A model generated the notes under the pieces. The model was not told where the DNA came from, did no database searches, and saw only the letters and a program-made list of their open reading frames with translations. A DNA stretch of 64,000 nt from CAYWPG01 sp964460035 (GTDB lineage Bacteria > Pseudomonadota > Gammaproteobacteria > Nitrococcales > AK92), in contig CAYWPG010000003.1 in assembly GCA_964460035.1 (NCBI GenBank), positions 98,919-162,918 of the forward strand, given 5' to 3'. A program made the translations under genes and the position numbers. Below, one piece after another: positions 60,462 through 64,000 of this stretch (position 1 is its first letter; the number at the start of each line of letters is the position of its first letter).

Positions 60462-61877
60462 TCAAGCATGCTCTTGAGCTTCGATATAAGCGATGGCCGC
60501 GTCGATGCGCGCCAGCGTCTGCTCGCGCCCCAGCACCTCCAGCGTGACGTCTATAGGGGGCGAAACTGGCACCCCTACCAGCGCCACGCGCAGCGGCTGA
60601 GCGACTTTGCCGAGCTTGAGCTCCAGCGCCTCAGCAACGCCTTGCACCGCCTGATGCAAAGCACTCACCTCCCAAGTGGTCAGCGCGCCCAGCGCGTCGC
60701 GCAGAGCCTTCAGCGTCGGCTTGGTTTCGCTGTTCAGATTCTTGGCGGCAGCCTTCTCATCGTACTCGGTAGGCGCACGGTAGAAGAACGCGCTGCCCTG
60801 CGCCAGCTCCACCAGCGTTTTTGCCCGCCCGTCCATGGCTACGACCACTTTCTCCAACGGCGGGCCTTCCTCTGCAGGGTCTATGCCCAAATCCGCCATA
60901 TGACGGCTCAGCTGGCGCGCCACGTACGCAGGGTCCAAAGTCTTCAAATAGTGCTGGTTAAGCCAGGCGAGCTTGCCGGGATTGAGGCTGGAGGCCGCAC
61001 TGTTAATGTCGTCTATATCGAACAGCTGCACCAGCTCGTCCAAAGTGAAAATCTCCTGATCGCCGTGCGACCAGCCAAGACGCGCCAGATAGTTGAGTAC
61101 CGCCTCGGGAAGGTACCCCATATCGCGGTACTCCATCACGCTGGCCGCGCCAGTGCGCTTGGACAGTTTCTTGCCGTGCTCGTCCAGAATCATCGGCACG
61201 TGAGCATACACAGGCGGCGTAACGCCCAGCGCCTTGAGGATGTTGAGCTGGCGGGGCGTATTGTTCAGGTGGTCGTCGCCGCGCACGACATGGGTGATCT
61301 CCATGTCCATGTCGTCCACCACCACCGTGAAGTTATACGTGGGAGTGCCATCGGCGCGAGCGATTACCAGATCGTCCAGCTCAGTATTGCTGAACACTAC
61401 CGGCCCCTTGACGCGGTCGTCCACCACCACCTCGCCGTCGACCGGATTGCGAAAGCGCACCACCGCCTCCTCGCCCGGGCCGGGAACGCGCCCCAGATCG
61501 CGGCAGTGGCCGTCGTAGCGCGGCTTGAGTTTCAACGCCATCTGCTCCTGGCGCAGCTTCTCCAGACGCTCCTTGGAGCAGAAGCAGTAGTAGGCTTTGC
61601 CCTCGTCCAGCAGCTGGCGGATAACCTCCTTATAGCGGTCGAAGCGCTGGGTCTGATAGAACGGCCCCTCGTCATAGTCCAGCCCCAGCCACGCCATGCC
61701 TTCCAAAATGGCGTTCACCGCCTCCTCGGTGGAACGTTCGCGATCGGTGTCTTCGATCCGAAGCACGAACTTGCCGCCGTGACGACGAGCATACAGCCAG
61801 GAAAACAGCGCCGTGCGGGCGCCGCCAATGTGCAGATAACCGGTGGGGCTGGGCGCGAAGCGGGTCTTGACCTTCAT
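60462..61877 (-). CDS. gltX: Glutamyl-tRNA synthetase
   Basis: 471 residues from ATG 61877 (MKVKTRFAPSPTGYLHIGGA). The class I motifs are HIGG at 16-19 and KLSKR at 237-241. The CFC pair at 98-100 with the following HC at 124-125 may bind zinc as in E. coli GluRS. The longer frame has no support. It charges tRNA-Glu (or tRNA-Gln in organisms without GlnRS). It is flanked by tRNA-Ala downstream and a divergent tRNA-Val upstream. Confidence 0.97.
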   Translation of the reverse strand: MKVKTRFAPSPTGYLHIGGARTALFSWLYARRHGGKFVLRIEDTDRERSTEEAVNAILEGMAWLGLDYDEGPFYQTQRFDRYKEVIRQLLDEGKAYYCFCSKERLEKLRQEQMALKLKPRYDGHCRDLGRVPGPGEEAVVRFRNPVDGEVVVDDRVKGPVVFSNTELDDLVIARADGTPTYNFTVVVDDMDMEITHVVRGDDHLNNTPRQLNILKALGVTPPVYAHVPMILDEHGKKLSKRTGAASVMEYRDMGYLPEAVLNYLARLGWSHGDQEIFTLDELVQLFDIDDINSAASSLNPGKLAWLNQHYLKTLDPAYVARQLSRHMADLGIDPAEEGPPLEKVVVAMDGRAKTLVELAQGSAFFYRAPTEYDEKAAAKNLNSETKPTLKALRDALGALTTWEVSALHQAVQGVAEALELKLGKVAQPLRVALVGVPVSPPIDVTLEVLGREQTLARIDAAIAYIEAQEHA

Positions 61878-61965
61878 GTGGTACCTGAGAATCCTGGAGG
61901 GTGGTAAAGAGGCTATGTTAGCAAAGTAAGCCGTAGGCAAGAAAAAGTCGCGGCGAAGACACGCG

Positions 61966-61994
61966 TTGACAAGTACCCGATGCCTGCATAGAAT
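61966..61994 (+). promoter_or_regulatory. Sigma-70 promoter of tRNA-Val
   Basis: TTGACA, 17 bases, TAGAAT, followed by a GC-rich discriminator GCGCGG, the form typical of stringently controlled stable-RNA promoters. Confidence 0.9.
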
Positions 61995-62007
61995 GCGCGG
62001 CTTGCAA

Positions 62008-62082
62008 GGGCGCGTAGCTCAGCGGGAGAGCACTGCCTTCACACGGCAGGGGTCACTGGTTCAATCCCAGTCGCGCCCACCA
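62008..62082 (+). tRNA. tRNA-Val (CAC)
   Basis: 75 bases starting GGGCGCG. Anticodon arm CTGCC-TTCACAC-GGCAG gives anticodon CAC. T arm GGTTCAATCCC, acceptor GGGCGCG/CGCGCCC and an encoded CCA end. Confidence 0.95.
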
Positions 62083-62090
62083 TACAAATC

Positions 62091-62121
62091 AAGGGCTTGG
62101 GGATACCCAAGCCCTTTTTTG
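62091..62121 (+). terminator. Rho-independent terminator of tRNA-Val
   Basis: An 11-bp stem AAGGGCTTGGG/CCCAAGCCCTT around GATA, followed by a T run and G. Confidence 0.92.
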
Positions 62122-62244
62122 TTCGATTCTCGTCGTTCGGAAACTGCAGCCCCCCCCGGATACCGCTCCGCCAATTAGGGGGACAGCAGGTAGTTCCCGC
62201 TTGCCATGGAGCGCGCGGCTACTGGGTCGCGTGATAGTGTGAGC

Positions 62245-62979
62245 TTAATCAGCTGAGGCGCCGGCAGCACCTTCGACTGTGGCCCGCGCCGAAGAGTTCC
62301 CCTCTTCATCGAACCCGATAAAGCGGGCTACTTCACTAACCGGCCGGCGTTTCGACACCACGGCATTCGCGGGAAAATCGTTGTCAGGATACCCCATCGC
62401 GATACAGATCATGATGACCTGATCGTCGGGAATACCCGCATGCTGCCGAACCACCGGCGAGTGCATGATGCCCTGGCTGTTCACCACGCAGCCTAGCCCC
62501 CGCGACCACGCAGCGTTCACCAAGCCATACACTAGCGCGCCACAGTCGAACTGGGCGATGTCACCATCCCGCAAAACGCGATCGTACGTCACGACGATAG
62601 AAACCGGGGCATCGAACTGTCGGTAACCCCGCAACACCCAGTCCTGCCGCCTTTCCTTGTCATCACGCGCGATACGCATGGCCTGGAATAGCTGGATTGC
62701 GATCTCCACCTGCCGCTGCCGGTGCGCACCTTCGTAAGGACCGGTTCCGCGGCTTTCCTTTGACGGTGGAACACCGGCCAGCATACGCGCGGTGTTCTCG
62801 GCACGGATGCGATCCAGCGGCTCGCCGGTGAGCACATACAAGTGCCAGGGCTGGGTATTCATCGAAGATGGCGCCCGTATCGCCAGCGCAATGATTTCTT
62901 CGATCACGCTGCGCGGAACCGGCCGCTGCTGAAACGCCCGAATGCTACGGCGCCCTAATACTACATCGTCGTAGTTCAC
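62245..62979 (-). CDS. Nitroreductase family protein
   Basis: 244 residues from GTG 62979 behind GAGGAAAAAGG; 258 residues if the frame's first codon at 63021 is used. The FMN-binding motif VLGRRSIRAF near the start, APSSMNTQPWHLYVL and MGYPDNDFPANAV near the end are typical of nitroreductases. It would use NAD(P)H to reduce nitro groups or quinones, or act in another FMN-dependent reaction. It stands alone between tRNA-Val and a decayed region. Confidence 0.88.
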   Translation of the reverse strand: MNYDDVVLGRRSIRAFQQRPVPRSVIEEIIALAIRAPSSMNTQPWHLYVLTGEPLDRIRAENTARMLAGVPPSKESRGTGPYEGAHRQRQVEIAIQLFQAMRIARDDKERRQDWVLRGYRQFDAPVSIVVTYDRVLRDGDIAQFDCGALVYGLVNAAWSRGLGCVVNSQGIMHSPVVRQHAGIPDDQVIMICIAMGYPDNDFPANAVVSKRRPVSEVARFIGFDEEGNSSARATVEGAAGASAD

Positions 62980-63454
62980 CCCTTTTTCCTCACAAAAATC
63001 TGGTGGCTTGCAACGCGCCACTGTGGACGCCGGTTTATTGCCAGGAAGCCCGACCTTAGCATAGTTTCCGGATTAGGCAGGACCGCAGGCTTCGAGATTT
63101 AACCGCACTACTTTTCGCGCCCCACCCCTCCTCGAAAGTGTGCGCAACAGTGGCCATACGTCGTGCCTCCCTGATGTAACGGCTAAACAAAGGAGCCCCG
63201 GCGACATATTCAGATTGCCCTCCGGCAAGAACTCCCGCTTGCCTTTTACAAGCATTGCTAGATATCGACTGCCGATGCCGCAGGTTGCGCGGCGCACCCT
63301 CCGACTAGCCCGGCGCCCGGAACGCGGCATTGACAAGTCCACACATCAAGCCAAGGAAAGCGGCAGACCGAGTGGCAGTGTGTGACGGGTGTCGGCACGC
63401 GAGCATCCAAGGGAACGATTTGCGAGGCGCGGCACCTTATCGCGGAGGCCTGCA
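62980..63454. other. Degenerate or noncoding region
   Basis: Short overlapping frames on both strands lack ribosome sites and recognisable products. Nothing definite is seen. Confidence 0.5.
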
Positions 63455-63709
63455 TCACTCGATGCGAAGAACCAACTCGCATGCCATCTTCGCTGCCGCA
63501 TGCCTCGCGTCTTCTCTAGACTTGCCAAACGCAAGCACGAACCCTAAGCGTTGCCGCGAATTGCTAAGAGCCTCGGCGTAGTAACCTTCGCTGAAATACC
63601 TAGTCGCATCGGCGACGCTGGGAATCTGGAGCGCCCTGCCTAGACCCTTGCTTTCTGTTAACCGACCGGCGTGGACAGTCAGAAATTGGATGGCCACAGT
63701 GCGAGCGCT
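63455..63709 (-). pseudogene. ATP-grasp C-terminal remnant
   Basis: On the minus strand a frame of about 80 residues ends at 63455. VAIQFLTVHAGRLTESKGLG, then TRYFSEGYYAEALSNSRQR and LGFVLAFGKSREDARHAAAK resemble the C-terminal domain of ATP-grasp carboxylase-like enzymes (a strand-rich domain ending in an Arg-x-Gly-x-Val-x-Ala-x-Gly motif). The catalytic ATP-grasp part is not seen upstream. The match is weak. Confidence 0.35.
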
Positions 63710-64000
63710 GACCGTGCCATTTGCGACTGTGCGTAGTCTGAGCAGCGGCCAGCCGTTCAGCCTCTTTATCGGCTAGGGGTGCTGCAGGACAAGTCACCGT
63801 CAATCGGTACGGCCTTTCGCCCACTGCCACCTTTCCGTGGTTCTGACCCTTTTTTTGGGCCGCACCTAGCCTTATCGTAAAATCAATGTGATAGCGGCCA
63901 CCCCCCAAAAATGGGCAACCGCGTATCAGACGCTTTTGTTCCTTTAAAATTGGCCACTTATGCTGTTTTCGCTCTAGTTCGCTGCCGCGTAGGCAGCTCA
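63710..64000. other. Unresolved right end
   Basis: A minus-strand frame with RYHIDFTIRLGAAQKKGQNH runs through 63700-63908 but is not recognised and overlaps the ATP-grasp-like frame. The rest shows no clear gene. Confidence 0.4.

Noticed and set aside
63073..63342. A minus-strand 89-codon frame with GIGSRYLAMLVKGKREFLPE
   Set aside because: It looks slightly protein-like, but there is no ribosome site, no recognised family and no supporting context, so I do not call it a gene.

Overview
This 64 kb window looks like chromosomal DNA of a motile, GC-rich gammaproteobacterium. The regulators FleQ, FliA, FlhF and FleN, together with CheZ, CheV and ParA-type chemotaxis genes, are a Pseudomonas-like polar-flagellum set. 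The genus cannot be fixed from sequence alone; halophilic or purple-sulfur lineages that carry fused flagellar clusters are possible but unproven.

Layout. (1) 1-4570, plus strand: a catabolic gene run with a CoA-ester lyase (cut by the window edge), a nitronate monooxygenase-like flavoprotein, an SDR, an alpha/beta hydrolase and two carboxymuconolactone-decarboxylase-fold proteins. (2) 4571-6700: a patchy accessory strip with a 44-residue membrane peptide, an ISL3-like transposase remnant, an Xre/antitoxin-like regulator without a toxin, a truncated tyrosine recombinase and tRNA-Glu. (3) 6896-10413, plus: an AAA+/SPOR (DamX-like) protein, then a second FliK-like protein overlapping a small FlhB-C-domain protein. 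(4) 10467-58000, minus: an almost unbroken flagellar and chemotaxis supercluster. Read in transcription order it is cheV, cheR, flgBCDEFGHIJKL, fliC, flaG, fliD, fliS, fliT-like, fleQ, fliEFGHIJK, fliLMNOPQR, flhB, flhA, flhF, fleN, fliA, cheY, cheZ, cheA, cheB, parA, a long CheW-domain protein, cheW and a DUF2802 gene. (5) 58169-59815, plus: flgA, flgM, flgN. (6) 60342-64000: tRNA-Ala, gltX, tRNA-Val, a nitroreductase and decayed DNA.

The genes form a complete export apparatus, MS/C ring, rod, hook, filament and sensory pathway. The noncoding gaps reveal the control circuit. Sigma-54 type elements lie in front of fliE, fliL, fliD, flgB and flgA. FliA (sigma-28) elements with an exact 15-bp spacer lie in front of fliC, flgKL, flgMN, cheV and cheW, with a weaker one before the second fliK. 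Stator genes (motAB or motCD), fleSR and flgZ are not in the window. An assembly gap (100 N) falls inside a tandem repeat between flgI and flgJ. Promoter and terminator calls were made by eye and are inferences from consensus matches.
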